From assembly GCA_947034895.1 (NCBI GenBank), contig OX344765.1, positions 811,001 to 875,000 on the forward strand: DNA of 64,000 nucleotides, given 5' to 3'. Under the pieces are notes generated by a model that was given only the letters and a program-made list of their open reading frames with translations, did no database searches and had not been told where the DNA came from. This DNA comes from Rhytidiadelphus loreus (taxonomy: Eukaryota > Streptophyta > Bryopsida > Hypnales > Hylocomiaceae). Below are positions 24,419 through 35,485 of the stretch, one piece after another; the stretch's first letter is position 1, and each line of letters begins with the position of its first letter. The position numbers and the translations under genes are program-made.

Positions 24419-25329
24419 CCCCTAAAGGTATTCAATGTTTTCAGGCCTAAAATTAATTTAAAGTACTTGAACCCAAAGCAAGTCTAAAATCTTCATCAGA
24501 TTCTACATTTATTAATTAACAAATCCAATCATAGGATCATTTATTTAACTTGAGAAAATACACTCTTCTAAAATTTCAGAATAAGTAACCTTATCAATTG
24601 CAAAATCAAGTCACTTGAATTTCAACAAGTATTTTCAGCTATTCCCAAATGGTTAGATTTCATCTTTCAAACTTTTTACACAAAAATGTGTAGATCCTAC
24701 AATTTATTACTCATTATAATATGTTGAAGAAATAAGTTGAAAATACAAATAAAATTTTCAAACAAAAAAATTTCATATTCATGCTTGAAAAAATAGTCAA
24801 TAGGAAGAATTATAATATGGTCAAAAATACTAAATTGTTAATAATTTAGTTATGAAATTGAAATATGTCAATCCCAATGGTTGTAATGTTGTTATAAACA
24901 ATCTACACCCAATATTATATTTTTTTCAATATTGAAAATTGAGTTAAATAATGGACTTCAAAGTTTTACTTTAGAGTAGAGAATACATAACTATCCGCAA
25001 ACTAAAATTCCTCATAACTTTCATCTCATTAATTAAAATGGACTGATCAAAACTTTCTATGTATATATAAATCTTCGAAAACCAATTTCAAGTTTTTATT
25101 TCTTGAAAAAGTGATTTTTTTTTAATCTACTTGGACAATCAATGAAAATTACATTTCATGCAATAACTTTTTAACTATGTATTCAAAAGTTATGAAAATT
25201 GTTACACCATGAAGCTACTCCTTGAGCACATGTTGTGTGAAAATTTCAGCAAAAAAAATGAAAACTTTGTTCGTAGTGAGTTGCCAAAAATCACCATGCT
25301 ACCAAAAATACCATTTGGTCCTTTAGGGG
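24419..25329. mobile_element. TTAA-flanked element with CCCCTAAAGG ends (piggyBac-like MITE)
   Basis: TTAA lies at 24415-24418 and 25330-25333. The left end is CCCCTAAAGGTATTC and the right end, reversed, is CCCCTAAAGGACCAAAT: a 10-bp perfect inverted end. TTAA duplication and CCC-starting ends are the marks of piggyBac-type elements. No transposase ORF is present. The right half matches, in reverse, the element at 25,862-26,815. Confidence 0.65.
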
Positions 25330-25861
25330 TTAAACACAAATATCTTGCAATCTATGTAGTGAAATTTTTAGAATTTTTTTTCAAACAATCTCATACTAGT
25401 TAAGTGCAAGATCCTATAGTTAGATATGCAAAAAAATAAAGTCTTAAAAGTTTTGCACTTTGCAATTGAAATGGCAATTTTGAGTATTTTTTTACCCCCC
25501 AAAAAAACCTTGTTCTTTAGGGATTAACTTGTTCAATCACATCCTTTTAAAATTTTAGAGTACCCCCACTCCACTTCAATTGCAAGATTAATGTACCTAA
25601 ACTTCACCAACTAGGTTCTAAAGCCCTTCCAAAAGATGAAGCTTTGTCTTTCAATATTTTTAGACAATTTTTGTATTTCATTCATTGTGTTGAAAAATGG
25701 ATTGAGAATATATGAAAAAAAACTATCAAAAAATTATATTTGAATAAGCAATATATAGTTGCTATGATTGTTTTTTCTTTTAAAATTTCAAAACTTGAAT
25801 ACAATAAACTACTTTTTATGTTTATTTTGCCTTCATTGCTCGAAAACTAAAACTCTTTTAA

Positions 25862-26815
25862 CCCCACCTATTGTAAAGTACTAAACTACGTTTTTTTGGC
25901 AATATAGCGATTTTGGACAACTCACTACAAATGGGGGTTTTCTTTTTTTCTTTGAAATTTTTACACAACATATGCCCGAGGAGTATCTTTAAGGCCCACT
26001 AGTTTTCATAACTTTTGACTACATAGTTAAAAAAATTATTGTATGATATGTAGTTTTCATTACTTGGCGGGCAACATAGACAACCAAAAAACTTCCTAAT
26101 AATCACTTTTTACAAAAATGAAAATTTGAATTGATTTTCTATATTTATATGTGCATTGAAAGCTTTGAATCATTCCATTTTGATGAAGGAGATGAAAGTT
26201 ATGAGTTTTAGTTTGCGGATAGTTTATAGCTAGTTATGGAATCTCTACTCTTAGATAAACTTTGAAGTCCTTTATTTAACTCAATTTTCAATATTTAGGA
26301 AAATAAAAAAATAAAAAAATAAGGTGTAGATTTTTTATTACAACATTATAGCCATTGGAATTGGCATTTTTCAATTCCATAAATAAATAGTTAACAACTT
26401 AGTATTTTGAATCATTCTCTACTTATTTCTACTTATTATTTTTTTCCTATATGTTGTACAATTCCAAATGATCTGAAATTTTTCATGCATGTAGCCAACT
26501 TGACTTGAAGAATGAATTCAATGAAGCACCACCATTTTGGACACTTTTTCATAAAAATGTGACCTTGTGAAGTGCAACTGCCTGGTTTTTCATAGGGGCC
26601 CCCCCAAAATTTTTGTCAGTCACTTCAAATGCTAATATCTTGCAATTTACATAGTGGATTTTTTTTGAAATTTTTTCCACATCTTTTTAAACCAGAATAC
26701 TACAAGATCCTATGGTTATATATGTCCAGTTTTTTTTTCTAAAATTTGGTACTTGCACTAGACATGGCAATTTTAGAGCGTTTTTGGTGAAAACATAGTC
26801 AAAAATCTTTACGGG
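25862..26815. mobile_element. second TTAA-flanked element, inverted relative to the first
   Basis: TTAA lies at 25858-25861 and 26816-26819. Its left end (CCCCACCTATTG) and right end (reversed CCCGTAAAGATTT) are worn versions of the family ends. About 500 bp match the preceding element in inverted orientation; examples are TAGTTTGCGGATAGT near 26,208 against its complement near 25,000, and the shared AACTCACTACAAA stretch. The pair forms a large imperfect inverted repeat with about 0.5 kb between the arms. Confidence 0.6.
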
Positions 26816-27149
26816 TTAAATTTCATCTCATTAGATTGAGTTGAATGGTTTAAAGTTTTAGTGTAGGTATCAATCTATACAATCAAATAAAATTAAGAAA
26901 CCTAGTTTTAGAATTTAATTTTAGTTGATCACTTTGACATTGAAATCAAAAGAAATGTGCGATGCTTCTCCAATACTTATGTGAATGACAAAAAACGAAG
27001 CTTCACACAATAAATATGATGATTAGGAGCTAACCTAAAAGTTTCATGCAAAATATATGAATTCAATAAAGAGCTTGCTTGAATTATCAAAAAGCCCCAA
27101 ATTAGGCTCCTTTGTCCTTTAGGGGTTAAATGCCTTTATACTCACTTAA

Positions 27150-28144
27150 CCCCTAAGGTCCCAATGTCCCCTCGAGGGATAAAATGGATTTTGGGCAGGC
27201 TCCTACAACCTCAATATTCGTCATGCTTTTTCGGAACTTTTTGTGAAGATAAAAAAACGCATTAGTTTTGGGGGAATATAATTTTTATTTCAATTGATGT
27301 ATGGGGATAAAAGTTATGGCACAAAAGGTCCTTTTTTTTTGGTGTGGCAAGCAAAAACTTCCTCACACAAAAAAAGATTTCAATTAATTTTTTTTCTCAT
27401 AGATTGTAATTTTATCTATATAGTAAGCTTTGATTCATTTCTTTTGGATTTGTTATGTGAAAGCTATAGACAATCTCAATTTTTAGGCAATCATAGCATC
27501 TTCTTGATATAGGACTCATTTTTTAATATTCACAATTTTGAATAAGTGAATTTTGGAAATCCAATTTTTCCATAAATTCACAATTTTGAATTTTTTTTTT
27601 ATAGAAATTGTGAATAACTTATAGAAATTTTCACAATTTTTCAAAAACAATTGTTTGATGAGCTAAAGTTTGCTTGTTAAAAAAATCTCACCATTTGAAT
27701 TACAGTATTTCAATCCCATCTTAGAGCTATTAACGATTTAGTTTTTCTTTCAATCTTGGACCTACTTCAACTTAACAATTTTTTAAGGAATGGAAATCAA
27801 TTGTGTATTTTTGAAATTTTTTACTATACTTTTAACTCAATTCTTCACCATAAAAAATATAAATTCAAAGTTTGTAGTGCAAATTTTTTCCACAAATGGT
27901 AGTCAAAGTCACATAAAATTGTAGGCTTGTGTTCAAAAAAATAATTTTTTTAAACTTTGAATTCTAATATCTTCCAATCTGTATGGTCAAACTCTATAAA
28001 ATTTTTATCACATGATCTCAAACAAGTTAAGTAAAAGATTATGTAGTTAGATTCTGAAATATTTTTTGTTTTCTTGGATGAATGTAGTAAAATTGGTAGT
28101 TTTGAGTCATATTTGATAGAAAAATGGCCTTGGAACTGTAGGGA
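27150..28144. mobile_element. third TTAA-flanked element copy, about 1 kb
   Basis: TTAA at 27146-27149 is followed by CCCCTAAGGTCCC. The worn right end CTGTAGGGA is followed by TTAA at 28145-28148. Internal blocks (GGCAGGCTCCTACAACCTCA, GCTTTGATTCATTTC, CAATCTCAATTTTTAGGCAA) match the copy at 18.8-19.4 kb. A separate right end (GTCCTTTAGGGGTTAA) lies just upstream at about 27,114-27,129, so copies abut or are nested. Confidence 0.5.
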
Positions 28145-28148
28145 TTAA

Positions 28149-28856
28149 TGAACATTTTTTAGCAGATTTGTCTTTTGTCCTGTATATATCAAGCAATTAG
28201 GAGTTATTATTTTATTTTTCATATTTTAGATAAATAAATCTTAGCCATAAGATTCTATGACAATATTTCACTTAAAACACTTCAAAATGATCATTTCTAG
28301 TACAATGTACCCAAAAGTAGCGAACATGTTTGCTTTTGCCTCCCACCCACCCACAAGAATCACAAAAATCCTGCACCGTTGATCTGGTCACCAAAAAATG
28401 TTAAAACCCACCCTTGTACCGTCGATTAAAAAAAAGAATTTCGCTGAGCTAAAACTACCCACTGTCGATCTAGTTGCAGAAAAAATTTGAAGCCCTACTC
28501 GTCGTCGTTGATGTTGAGAAAAATTGACACCGTTGATTAAACGTGTCATTGAATCTCAGTCATTCATAGGGTTAGGGTTTGGCGCTTTGGAAGTTGGCTT
28601 CTGCTGCACGTTTGTATGTTAGGAATTGGTCATGTGTTGTCTTCATCGCCGCCTTGAGCTTCCATTTCAGTAAAGTCGTGGAATTGACGACATTCAGCAA
28701 GTAAGCGTAATGCTCAGAGGGTTTTTTTTGGTTTGGGCTTTAGGGTTTGAATGCTAATTCGAGGGTTTGGGGTTTTGGAATAGGTACAGTAATTGTGTCC
28801 GTCCCAGGATTGGGAAAGAGCATGGGAACTTGCGTTAGTCCATGCATTGTCTCGCT
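28149..28856. other. host DNA left of the giant hAT element, with a possible 5' exon
   Basis: GC content rises here. A strong donor context, CAGCAA followed by GTAAGC, lies at 28701, and the sequence just upstream looks like a 5' UTR exon. This would place the giant hAT in an intron or 5' region of a plus-strand host gene whose continuation is beyond 43,390. No coding start is identified; the exon is an inference. Confidence 0.3.
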
Positions 28857-28874
28857 CACAAAGGCAGGGTTGAC
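28857..28874 (+). repeat. left target duplication and terminal inverted repeat of the giant hAT element
   Basis: CACAAAGG (28857-28864) is the 8-bp target duplication, and CAGGGTTGAC (28865-28874) is the terminus. Both are repeated, the terminus in reverse, at 43,373-43,390. CAGGG is a common first pentamer of hAT ends. Confidence 0.9.
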
Positions 28875-28952
28875 AGGGCGTCCGGACGTCCAGAGTCCGC
28901 GGACGCTGACCCCAGGACGTCTTTTGACATACCTAGCGGTAGATGAACAGGA

Positions 28953-29165
28953 GCGGACGGCCCGTCGGATCAGAAGCGGACGGCCCAACGGAGCAGAAGC
29001 GGACGGCCCGACGGAACAGAAGCGGACGGGCCAACGGTACAGGAGCGGACGGCCCGATGGAGGAGGAGCGGACAGGCCGACGGGGCAAGAGCGGACGGCC
29101 CGACGGAACAGGGGCGGACTGGCGACCGGATGTCCGTCCGCCTGTCGGGGGCCCGTCCGCTTTGG
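28953..29165 (+). repeat. GCGGACGGC array 1 (left subterminal; upstream of the first cargo gene)
   Basis: Eight consecutive units of 23 bp, each starting GCGGACGG or a one-base variant, begin at 28953. Looser copies (GTCCGTCCGC, GTCCGCTTTGGACGG) follow to 29,165. The spacing is close to two helical turns. The array lies 90 bp inside the left end and about 0.3 kb before the ATG at 29447. Subterminal short-motif arrays are transposase binding sites in hAT and CACTA elements; binding here is inferred. Confidence 0.85.
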
Positions 29166-29270
29166 ACGGTGACCGTGCGATGTGACGGACGCCGATTTTC
29201 CACCGTTCGATCTTGCCGTCCGCATGTGTGCCGTCCGATGCTCCCGTACGTGGATTCATGCCGTCCGACT

Positions 29271-29280
29271 GCATAAATAG
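29271..29280 (+). promoter_or_regulatory. TATA-like box of the first cargo gene
   Basis: GCATAAATAG lies just after array 1 and about 170 bp before the ATG at 29447. Similar boxes follow the arrays ahead of the kinase and RING genes, which supports a promoter reading. Confidence 0.45.
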
Positions 29281-29446
29281 CGGAGAGCACGGCTTATTTT
29301 GCCACAATCGTTTCCCTTGCAGAGTGGGTGATCTAGTGCCTAAGGCTCTGTGCGCCTCTTCCGTTTTGGTGTGCAAATGATTGTGATCGAACCCTAAATT
29401 GTTTCAAGTGTAAGTGCGAATCATTAATCATTTAAGCAAGCTTACC

Positions 29447-30547
29447 ATGCTTCGCGATAACAAATCGAAGTCCAGTAAGAAGGGCAAATCCCAAGACATA
29501 AATTGGGATGATTGGGACAACCAAATGTGTGTAGCTGAACTGGAATGGGAAGAAGAACCCAAAAAAACTTGGGACTGCACGACGTGCAAGAAGTACATCA
29601 AAATGATGCACCTCTCCAAAATACGGTCCAGAGAACGCGCAGAGGTGCAAGTTCGTCGTTGGGAAGGACAAATTTCCACATGCCAAAGCAAACACTTTGT
29701 TCATCGATACGAGGAAGTAACACGTTCAGCTCAAATACGGGACTCCGAACCGAATTTAATGAACTATTCCAACATGAGCATGGTTTGGGCGGAGATTGTA
29801 CTCCACAAAGATGTACATTGGCGCACAATTTACGAAAAAGATGTTACCCACTTGAATCGCAGTGATGCGGTACTTTATACCAGTTGGATTGGGCCGAGCG
29901 ATTGCATGCCAGAGTGGTCTAATCGAGGCCAGTTTGGATTTCCACCGATTGTATTGCCGGATGCAGAAGATGAATGGTCAGGTGATGATGATGAGAAAGA
30001 CACTCCAACACCCGCGAGGATGGAAGAGAGGCACGAGCGTACAGAAGATCGGGAGGACATTCAATACCAACAAGAAATGCGAGAGGCAATGCAAAGAAGC
30101 CTAGAGGACCGTGGTCGACAATATGGCCATCATGGGGTGTACAGACCCGATCGTGGTGCATATGGCTTGCAAGATACGCGAAGTATTTCACACTACGATA
30201 ATGACCCTCAAGGGGGGTATCACAGCTCAAGGACAAGCCACGGAACCACGCATCATTTTGAAGGTAACCAGGGAGGCTCCCAATACAACTTTACGTCTAT
30301 TGGAGGTGGTTCTCATGAACCTCAAGGAGGCCCTTCTTATGGCGGTTCAACTCAAGGAACATCTACTCACAATGATTCAATTCCTCCTCCAACTTTTGGA
30401 GGTCCATACCAAGGACATTATGGACAAGCAAGTGGGCAAAACAGATATGGAGACGACTACTATGGCGGAGGACCATTTCTCAATGTTTATAGGTCTAGTG
30501 GTACAGGCCCAAGCCAAAAAGATGACACCGAATCAGAATCTGAGTGA
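29447..30547 (+). CDS. giant-hAT cargo protein with unrecognised Cys/His domain and Gly/Gln-rich tail (366 aa)
   Basis: The start is ATG 29447 (MLRDNKSKSSKKG); an upstream extension of the frame has no ATG. Residues about 45-135 form a domain shared with the RING protein at 35,486: TCKKYIKMMHLSK, then a C...HFVHRYEEVTR segment, then NYSNMSMVWAEIVL and HW. No known family is recognised, and a zinc-binding or DNA-binding role is only a guess. An acidic stretch follows (WSGDDDEKD), then a Gly/Gln/Ser/Tyr-rich low-complexity tail (residues about 220-366) that ends in ESESE and resembles a disordered or activation region. The frame is intact. It is the first gene inside the left end of the giant hAT, behind array 1. 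Confidence 0.7.
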   Translation: MLRDNKSKSSKKGKSQDINWDDWDNQMCVAELEWEEEPKKTWDCTTCKKYIKMMHLSKIRSRERAEVQVRRWEGQISTCQSKHFVHRYEEVTRSAQIRDSEPNLMNYSNMSMVWAEIVLHKDVHWRTIYEKDVTHLNRSDAVLYTSWIGPSDCMPEWSNRGQFGFPPIVLPDAEDEWSGDDDEKDTPTPARMEERHERTEDREDIQYQQEMREAMQRSLEDRGRQYGHHGVYRPDRGAYGLQDTRSISHYDNDPQGGYHSSRTSHGTTHHFEGNQGGSQYNFTSIGGGSHEPQGGPSYGGSTQGTSTHNDSIPPPTFGGPYQGHYGQASGQNRYGDDYYGGGPFLNVYRSSGTGPSQKDDTESESE

Positions 30548-31571
30548 AGTAGATTGGACTATTGGACATTTGTAAGATTGTAGTTGTTGTCTCACAATAC
30601 AATCAAGTGATTGTAAATTTGTAATCTCTTGCCACATAATATAGAAAGTGACAAGCACGGTACAAAGATGTTGGCTCTTAACAAATAGTATTTTCCTATT
30701 TGTAAATTATGAATAAAATATATTGTAATTAAGCCCTAAAGCCCTATGGATGTTTTTAGAAAAATGGATTTGTTCGGACCACTTCTACGGTATATACCGT
30801 AGAAAAACATCAACATCAATTTCTGGGGGGAATTTAAATAAAGTATTTTGGACATAACTTATTTGAGAGCATGGCGCCAAAATTTCAAAATTTTTGACTG
30901 CATGGATTGAAAGATATGGCATGATAAGCACTGCATTTGAAATTGAGAACACCTTTAATCTCAGACAAAATTTCAGTAAAGAATTTTTTACAAATTAAAA
31001 TCTGCAATTTCGGTTTAATTTACAAGACCACAACCCAATTATGCTTTGGAATTTTAATTTCATTTAGGGTTCTAGAATAATGAACGGAAAATTGATTCAA
31101 GGAGTTTGGCACTTAAGCTTCTCCTAAACAAAATCAACTTCGCAAAACAACATATTGTATAATTGTATTATTTCAATACAAATGGTGTTGTTACTTTGTT
31201 GCCCCCCAATGAAAATTTGGGGGATTCTCTTGCATGTGCCATACACATTTACACGATAGATCATACAATTTAGCACACCACCTTGCCAACCTAGGTGGCT
31301 AGGTACCCAACAATCCAACATCAATGATACATCAAGAAGAAGAACTCCAAGTCTACATTTCTCATCCACCCAAAAAAGATGTTTTGTATTTAAATAGTTT
31401 GTGTTCTGAAAAATACAAAATGTTCAAAACGGAAAGCCAATTTCACATATATTGGCATACATTGATGGTGTATATATAGTCTATAGTTAGCACACATAGT
31501 AACGTACATCCTCACTGATACATTTATCGATTACTTCTATAATCTATAGTACTATGTAGCACACTCATATA
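30548..31571. other. AT-rich spacer between two convergent cargo genes
   Basis: It holds the 3' ends of the plus-strand cargo gene and the minus-strand kinase-like gene. Apart from a perfect palindrome at 30,783-30,804 nothing is recognised. ORFs here are short and unsupported. Confidence 0.5.
30783..30804. repeat. perfect 22-bp palindrome
   Basis: The core reads CTACGGTATATACCGTAG and the symmetry extends two bases on each side. It sits in the convergent 3' region between two cargo genes. It could be a binding site for a dimeric protein or an RNA stem near transcript ends. Confidence 0.85.
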
Positions 31572-33056
31572 TTAATATGAGTGACGGAAGTGGTCATCTG
31601 GAATAGGCCAATTGTAAGAATTAGTAAATCGTTGGATGATTTCGGAAAAACTTCCGCGCTCCGCAATCACTGAATTGCAAAGGCGATCCAAGTAGAGGTG
31701 AAATACCCTTGCCAAATCGTGGTGGCTAAACCTCGTATGTCCTTCATTTTCACGATGAAGCGATGTGTAGGCCTCTGACATGCATAGTTTGTTGATCCGT
31801 TGAGCTATTCGACCAACGGCATATTCCTCCGATTTACGTGACAAAGTTGGAATCATTTCCACATCCGCATCTTTGCGGTGCACGTATGCAATTGAAGGGT
31901 CCACCCACCACCTTCGGTTCAAAGCTGCATCCCGATCTGCCGCAGATGTGAACATATACAATGACTTCATTGGTTCAGTACGAACCGTAGACATGCCCCA
32001 ATCGCAAACTCCAATGTAAACACGTGATTCATCCTCAGGAAAGTGAAACATGATATTGTCGGGAGATATATCATTGTGTAGATGACCCGCATTGTGGACC
32101 GCATTCATGATATGTACCAATGCCCATGCCAACTCGGTGCGCTTCTTTCTCCATCGACCAAGACGGAAAGCTTGAATCACCTCTTCGGGCGTTGGTCGTG
32201 AATAAGACAATCGAATGGCAATGTTATCTGGATAATCATTATCGAGAATCAACATTTGCCACAATGTACCACCATTCCACCAATATGCATACCCTTCATT
32301 GTTTGTTGCATGGACAGCGGCAAACCGAATAACTCCGTCATGTGGAATCCTCACTGCCATTGATTCGTTTTGGTGCTCCAACTTCGCAAGTTGAGGACGA
32401 ATCCGTTGTTGATGAGATATCTTTGCAGCAAATTCCCAAAATGTGGGAATCTCATGACATCCTTCAATTCGAACCCTGCGAATTGTTGCGTATCCGCCCT
32501 TCAAGATTTTGTCATCTTGTAGAATCACCCTTGCTGTGTCTGGTAGTGCTATGAGATGTCGTCGTCCACGTTGCAATTCTACATCTCCTTCATCCGAAGT
32601 CCACCAACCCAATGACCCTCGCCGATTGCGTCTCTTTGCAAACGGAGCGCAACGACGAACAAACAAGTCAGCTTTGAGAATGACTTGTTCAAAGCTTTCA
32701 TCACTTGCACGGTGTTCCCTCCCGTATTTTTCTAGGATCACCTTCACATTCCACAATGCGTCTTGCACCCTGTTCTTTAGAAATTGTTGGAAGCCTTTCT
32801 TCTCCATTTCATGAATCCATTGTGGAACGTTTAGAGCATCCGTGAACTTCTGTGTCATATCCATCTTGAATTTGTCTACACATTCCTCTTGGTATCTCAC
32901 ATATTTAGTGTCAAGAGACACTGTAGTTTCCGCCTCATAAAACTTCACAATGTATTCAATCAAGAATACTTTGCAAGCATTGGAAGGAAGTTCACGTGCT
33001 GAGTCAATATCGGGCACCACATTCTTCCCCTTCGCCGCTCTCTTCGGTCTCGGCAT
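31572..33056 (-). CDS. protein kinase-like protein carried by the giant hAT (494 aa)
   Basis: An intact minus-strand frame from ATG 33056 (MPRPKRAAKGKN, a basic start). The kinase-fold motifs are in order: a glycine loop ILKGGYATIRRV (about 184-195), FAAKI with Lys212 in the VAIK position, HLHNDISPDNIMF (326-337) as the catalytic loop with HND in place of HRD and with Asp329 and Asn334, and CDWGMS (351-356) as a DWG version of DFG. EYAVGRIAQRI (411-421) fits helix F. The first 150 residues are an unrecognised helical region. The key residues are present, so activity is plausible; substrate and regulation are unknown. It is convergent with the first cargo gene, and its promoter side faces array 2. 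Confidence 0.72.
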   Translation of the reverse strand: MPRPKRAAKGKNVVPDIDSARELPSNACKVFLIEYIVKFYEAETTVSLDTKYVRYQEECVDKFKMDMTQKFTDALNVPQWIHEMEKKGFQQFLKNRVQDALWNVKVILEKYGREHRASDESFEQVILKADLFVRRCAPFAKRRNRRGSLGWWTSDEGDVELQRGRRHLIALPDTARVILQDDKILKGGYATIRRVRIEGCHEIPTFWEFAAKISHQQRIRPQLAKLEHQNESMAVRIPHDGVIRFAAVHATNNEGYAYWWNGGTLWQMLILDNDYPDNIAIRLSYSRPTPEEVIQAFRLGRWRKKRTELAWALVHIMNAVHNAGHLHNDISPDNIMFHFPEDESRVYIGVCDWGMSTVRTEPMKSLYMFTSAADRDAALNRRWWVDPSIAYVHRKDADVEMIPTLSRKSEEYAVGRIAQRINKLCMSEAYTSLHRENEGHTRFSHHDLARVFHLYLDRLCNSVIAERGSFSEIIQRFTNSYNWPIPDDHFRHSY

Positions 33057-33249
33057 CGTAGAAAGTATTAATTTTTAGTCCCAATTTAATTCATAAAAAA
33101 TTACAGTGCACCAAGTACATATAAACTGGAAAAAACGGGCAAAATATAGGCCCCCAAAATCCACCTCCAACCTTCCCAACGAAAGGAGCCAATGGAGGAT
33201 AAACCACCAAGCTCTCCGCTCTCTCTTGCAAAGCACAAGGGGGAAGGCA

Positions 33250-33565
33250 AAAGTGAGAGCGGACGGGCCGTCCGCACCGCCTTATATGAGGCGGATGGCC
33301 TCGAGGTCTGCACGAGCGGACGGCCAACGGTCCGCCTCGCTTCGGCCGTCCAATGAAACGCACGGATCGGCAGTCCGCTTCATCGGACGGCCAAAACAGA
33401 CCGCCCAGCCGGACGCCGACTCCGCGACGCGGACGGCAGCGCCGAAATCGCGGACGGCGATTAGCAGCCAGATGGCGGCCTGCAGCACGCGGACGGCAGC
33501 TCCGACGGGCGAACGGCAGCGTGGGAACGGAGGACGGCGGGGTCCGCCTAGGCGGACAGGGGTGG
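33250..33565 (-). repeat. GCGGACGGC array 2 (upstream of the kinase-like gene), with TATA box
   Basis: About ten GCGGACGGC-like motifs in both orientations, mostly GCGGACGG on the plus strand, spread over 310 bp. The array begins about 200 bp upstream of the kinase ATG at 33056. On the minus strand CATATAAGG (33281-33289) is a good TATA box. The outer edge carries GTGGGATTTTGA, similar to the outer edge of array 4 near 39,108. Confidence 0.75.
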
Positions 33566-33573
33566 GATTTTGA

Positions 33574-34979
33574 AGTGCATCCCGCCCAAATTCATCATTA
33601 CGGCCTTAGGGGTCTTTGAATCCTTGATGTCACCAGCTGGCTGGCCCTCCGGTTCAATTTCATTTTTAATGTGGTTCCTTTGTGCCAATGGCGCTGGGAT
33701 TTCATTTGATCTAAAAATTAAAAAATAAATAGAAAAAAGGATGTGTGAATTTAGGAATTATCTAAAAGATTCACATATTTTTGTATGTTGTTTTTACGTG
33801 CATGCATTGAGTTTATAATTTTCTCTTATTTTCTAGGGATGCAATTGAATTTCCTATGATATAAATTTTTGAATGAAATGAAGAATTGAACACATGGTAA
33901 TTTAATTCTACTTATTTGAACTTCGAGAAAAAACTTAAAGCTTCTCATTGTCCAAATGAAGCTACGAGGTTTGTTTCTTGTATGTCAACACCTCATAAAA
34001 TGGTCATTTCAAAACCAAAGACAAAAATTCTTTTAAATGGTATTTTACATGAAGGGGATATTAGGGGCTTGCAAAGGTTTTGATACTCTAGCATGAAAAC
34101 GTGTAGAAGTAGATTTCTAGAAGTCTCCCCCCCCTCCCTTTGAGTTGAATGAATTTATTGATTTCCAATGTATTGATTTCCATTCTTTACAGAATCATAA
34201 GGTGCCAAAATATTAGCGCCAATTATATCAAGTTAAATTAATTCTAGTATGAAATTATAACTTGCTCAATCACTAGGGTGGGACAACGTGCTATGAAAAT
34301 AGTGCATACACTTGTCTTCTTATAACCTCACAAGTTCATGTGCACCCTACTAGGCATTCAAGCAAATTTTTTAAAGTCTAAACATCTACATGGTTAGGAA
34401 ATGCAAGGACAAATGTTTATTTCGTTGTGGATACTAAAAGGCCATTTTTTTTTTCATACGTACAACACACTTTGAATGGCTTGGGCACTCAAACCTCTAA
34501 AAGATTTGATCCATTGGAAAATTAATCAACTTTGAATATTACATGAATTGGACCTTGGGAATTGTTTGCAATTCAATAACTCCTTTCCATTTTGTTATTA
34601 GTTCTATTTGGAATTTTGGGGGGCATACTTGTTTATCTAAAATCAAAGACAAAGGATTGTGATTGTCACCCCCATTTGGACAACGAAAGGCCTAAACCCT
34701 ATACCCTAAACCCTAACAAGGGTTTGGAGGCATTGCATTAGTCAAAATACTACCTTTGAGTCCGTGGATTGCCTTGACATTTATGAAAACCAAGTCAATG
34801 CATCGAACATTGAAACATTCCTTCATCAATGAACACCCGGTACTAGTACAACGTCTCTACATTCCCAAATGAAAGAATCCTATGCTTCTGAAAATCAGAA
34901 GAGGACTAGAGGACTCAAGAGGGTGAAAACAAGGCCCAAACTCCCTAAGTGTGCTTGGGCAGACCTCGGGGAGGGAAGG
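33574..34979. other. spacer between divergent cargo genes
   Basis: About 1.4 kb of AT-rich DNA between arrays 2 and 3. Near 34,690-34,715 two or three CCCTAAA-type telomere-like units occur, far too few for a telomere. No gene is supported. Confidence 0.5.
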
Positions 34980-35255
34980 GCGGACGGCAGCGTCGAAAAT
35001 GCGGACGGACCCGTCGGAATGGCGGACGGCGGCTCCGACAGGCGGACGGCCCGTCGGAAATGCGGACGGAAGCGTCGGAATCGCGGACGGGGGGCAGCAG
35101 GCGGACGGCGGTGGCGGGAAGGCGGACGGCAGCGGCGGATTTGGAGACGGATGGGCCGTCCGATTGAGCGGACGTTCGGGTCCGCTTCGCATTGGTTGGG
35201 GGAGGTTCAGTGGCGGACGATCTTAGGTTTGGTTTCGGACGGCTATAAGGACGGA
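34980..35255 (+). repeat. GCGGACGGC array 3 (upstream of the RING gene), with TATA box
   Basis: Eight units starting GCGGACGG, 18-21 bp apart, run from 34980 to about 35,150. Single motifs then continue up to a TATA box, GGCTATAAGG, at 35241-35250. The first unit, GCGGACGGCAGCGTCGAAA, recurs in inverted orientation at 39146-39164 in array 4, so arrays 3 and 4 bracket the RING gene as inverted repeats. Confidence 0.82.
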
Positions 35256-35485
35256 CGGCCTTCTTGTTTTTTCTCACTTCCCTCTCCTTCCTAGGACTCA
35301 CAACCGTGTTGGATGTGCTACTGTTGCTTCATTGTGCCAGTTGCTCCTACATGGTGGAGAGGTGGGGTCATTCATCTATCATTATTGGTTCACATACAAA
35401 CATTCATTGAAACTTGGGTGGATTGAAGACACATACTTTTGGTGACTATTTAAATTCAATTGGGGACAAGTTCAAGTTGACAACC

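Noticed and set aside
28953..29136. possible CRISPR array (23-bp repeats)
   Set aside because: The repeats are adjacent degenerate units without unique spacers, in a eukaryotic transposon.
28740..29376. several overlapping ORFs on both strands rich in Arg, Gly and Pro
   Set aside because: They are produced by the GC-rich GCGGACGGC array, which lacks stops. The same happens over the arrays at 33.3, 35.0 and 43.2 kb.
34690..34715. telomere-like CCCTAAA units
   Set aside because: Only two or three imperfect units, interstitial; no sign of a chromosome end.
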